A stretch of DNA of 64,000 bases, from contig VERI01000004.1 of NCBI GenBank assembly GCA_018882785.1, forward strand, positions 1-64,000, written 5' to 3'. The position numbers were made by a program, and so were the translations under genes. Positions 63,005 through 64,000 of the stretch are shown here, piece by piece (positions within the stretch are counted from its first letter, which is position 1; each line of letters opens with the position of its first letter). The DNA is from Burkholderiaceae bacterium. GTDB taxonomy: Bacteria; Pseudomonadota; Gammaproteobacteria; Burkholderiales; Burkholderiaceae_A. The notes beneath the pieces were generated by a model. That model saw only the letters and a program-made list of their open reading frames with translations. It was not told the origin of the DNA and searched no databases.

Positions 63005-63802
63005 ATGCTCATCGATAGTCATTGCCATCTTGATTATCTGGATGTACCCGCAAACCCTGGCGGCATTATGGGTGCGATCTCCCGCGCACGGAGTGTGGGG
63101 GTTCGTGCCGTCATTGTTCCAACGGTGGCGCCAGAGAACTTCGACCGCGTGGTGGCCCTTGCAGAGAGCATTCCCGAGGTCTTTTTCGCGCTCGGGATCC
63201 ACCCGATCTATGTCCAAGAGATGAGCGACAGCAGTCTCGACGATCTTCAGAATGCCCTGAGGCGATTCAAGGACCACCCCAAACTCGTCGCAGTAGGGGA
63301 GATTGGCCTTGATCATTACGTGTCAGATCGAGATCGGGAAAAAATGCAGATGTTTTATCTTGCCCAGTGCAAAATGGCCCGGGATTTTTCATTGCCTGTG
63401 GTGCTTCATGTTCGTAAAGCGCAGGACCAGGTGCTCAAGGGATTACGGCGGTATGGCATTCGATCGGGAATTGCCCATGCCTTTAATGGCAGCCTTGTAC
63501 AGGCTCAGGCCTATATTGCGCAGGGGCTCGTCCTTGGTTTTGGCGGTGCAATGACCTTTACCCGTGCTGCCCAGATTCGAAGGCTTGCGGCCACGTTACC
63601 ACTTTCAGCAATTGTGCTGGAGACGGACTCCCCCGATATCGCACCGGCGTGGCGTGCGCGCGGTGCCATCAATGAGCCGGGCGAAATGCTCGCCATTGCG
63701 CGATGCCTTGCTGAACTCCGGGACGACTCCTTGGAGACGATTATTCGGGCGACCGGAGAGAATTCTCTTCGAGTTCTGCCCCGGCTCAACACGCACGCCT
63801 AG
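63005..63802 (+). CDS. tatD: TatD family metal-dependent hydrolase
   Basis: TIM-barrel metal-dependent DNase/hydrolase of 265 residues. Metal ligands are visible in DSHCHLDYL (residues 4-12), AVGEIGLDHYVSDRD near 96-110, VVLHVRKAQDQ near 136-146, the GIAHAFNGS block near 156-164 and LETDSPDIAPAW near 202-213. These enzymes show 3'-5' exonuclease activity and help DNA repair; they are not part of Tat secretion despite the name. It precedes comEC directly, as in related genomes. Confidence 0.94.
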   Translation: MLIDSHCHLDYLDVPANPGGIMGAISRARSVGVRAVIVPTVAPENFDRVVALAESIPEVFFALGIHPIYVQEMSDSSLDDLQNALRRFKDHPKLVAVGEIGLDHYVSDRDREKMQMFYLAQCKMARDFSLPVVLHVRKAQDQVLKGLRRYGIRSGIAHAFNGSLVQAQAYIAQGLVLGFGGAMTFTRAAQIRRLAATLPLSAIVLETDSPDIAPAWRARGAINEPGEMLAIARCLAELRDDSLETIIRATGENSLRVLPRLNTHA

Positions 63803-63808
63803 TTTTCT

Positions 63809-64000
63809 TTGTTGTCGATCGCGCTTGGCGCGTTGTTGGGTGTCTGCTGGGTACAGACGCAGCGGATATTGCCGGATGCGTCAGCCTGCATGTGGATCGG
63901 CGTCGCGGCAGGCGTTATCGCCTGTCTCTTTCGGTGGCTGGATCGGCACACCTCCTGGCCAGAGCGCTCCTGCCTGATTCGTCGTGGCACAGGACTTCTG
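63809..64000 (+). CDS. comEC: ComEC/Rec2 DNA internalisation protein, N-terminal fragment (cut by window edge)
   Basis: An open frame without stop runs from just after the tatD stop to the window end. It encodes two hydrophobic segments (LSIALGALLGVCWV and CMWIGVAAGVIACLF) separated by a short hydrophilic stretch containing a cluster QTQRILPDAS, and a following basic region, as expected for the N-terminus of ComEC, which forms the inner-membrane channel for DNA uptake. The identification rests mainly on the tatD-comEC gene order plus the weak N-terminal pattern. No ATG is near; TTG at 63809 or 63812 is the most likely start. Confidence 0.5.
   Translation, partial: MLSIALGALLGVCWVQTQRILPDASACMWIGVAAGVIACLFRWLDRHTSWPERSCLIRRGTGLL

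Noticed and set aside
1-64000. CRISPR array, insertion sequence, prophage or toxin-antitoxin module
   Set aside because: No regularly spaced repeats, transposase, phage structural gene or small toxin/antitoxin pair was recognised on either strand.

Overview
The window reads as a chromosomal segment of a betaproteobacterium, probably Burkholderiales. The grounds are the gene orders metG-DUF3460-scpA, recJ-lolC-lolD-DUF2062-tatD-comEC and prfB-lysS, a complete proteobacterial ISC operon (iscR-S-U-A, hscB, hscA, fdx, iscX), and the glyoxylate operon gcl-hyi-glxR with a divergent LysR gene. Most of the window is GC-rich and densely coded. The first ~1.5 kb (P-type ATPase) is visibly AT-richer and decaying. 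No IS element, prophage, CRISPR array or integrase was seen. No gene-free stretch exceeds about 170 bases.

Layout. 1-1464: 3' part of an MgtA-like P-type ATPase with a frameshift near its left end. 1505-9081 (minus): a long directon holding an uncharacterised protein, a carboxymuconolactone-decarboxylase-family protein, gamma-glutamyltransferase, a membrane-anchored TAXI binding protein, an EamA transporter, PHA synthase, a phasin and a collapsed redoxin pseudogene. 9247-13254: EamA transporter, DUF2788, Maf, an aminotransferase and old yellow enzyme. 13288-19000: SbtA-like permease, then glxR-hyi-gcl facing a LysR regulator. 19016-25895: LEA-2 lipoprotein, yaaA, murB, scpA, DUF3460, a short metG, mrp, dcd. 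25956-32573: pirin and a yejABEF-type peptide/oligopeptide ABC importer. 32683-36950: fabI, the pair senB-senC (selenosugar synthase plus SelD-type selenophosphate synthetase), thyA-folA. 36966-43717: RND efflux pair, lrgAB, an MFS transporter, DUF2721. 43786-43861: tRNA-Asn. 43957-49663: CMD-family protein, D-2-hydroxyacid dehydrogenase, aromatic/aspartate aminotransferase, uvrB, low-molecular-weight phosphatase. 49793-55333: isc operon with a recognisable IscR-type operator/promoter. 55330-64000: GST, lysS, prfB (programmed +1 frameshift), recJ, lolC, lolD, DUF2062, tatD and the start of comEC.

How the genes work together. gcl-hyi-glxR convert glyoxylate to tartronate semialdehyde and then glycerate. 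The LysR gene next to them has a perfect T-N11-A palindrome just upstream of its start. PhaC and the phasin make and coat polyhydroxyalkanoate granules. The isc genes build Fe-S clusters under IscR feedback. thyA-folA are translationally coupled for dTMP synthesis. senB-senC predict a selenium metabolite pathway; the known third gene, senA, is not in this window, so the end product is open.

The points most worth following are the senB-senC pair without senA, the GGT/TAXI/EamA directon without a TRAP permease, two decaying genes at the left edge, and several readable regulatory sites (IscR, LysR, prfB recoding, gcl-hyi hairpin).
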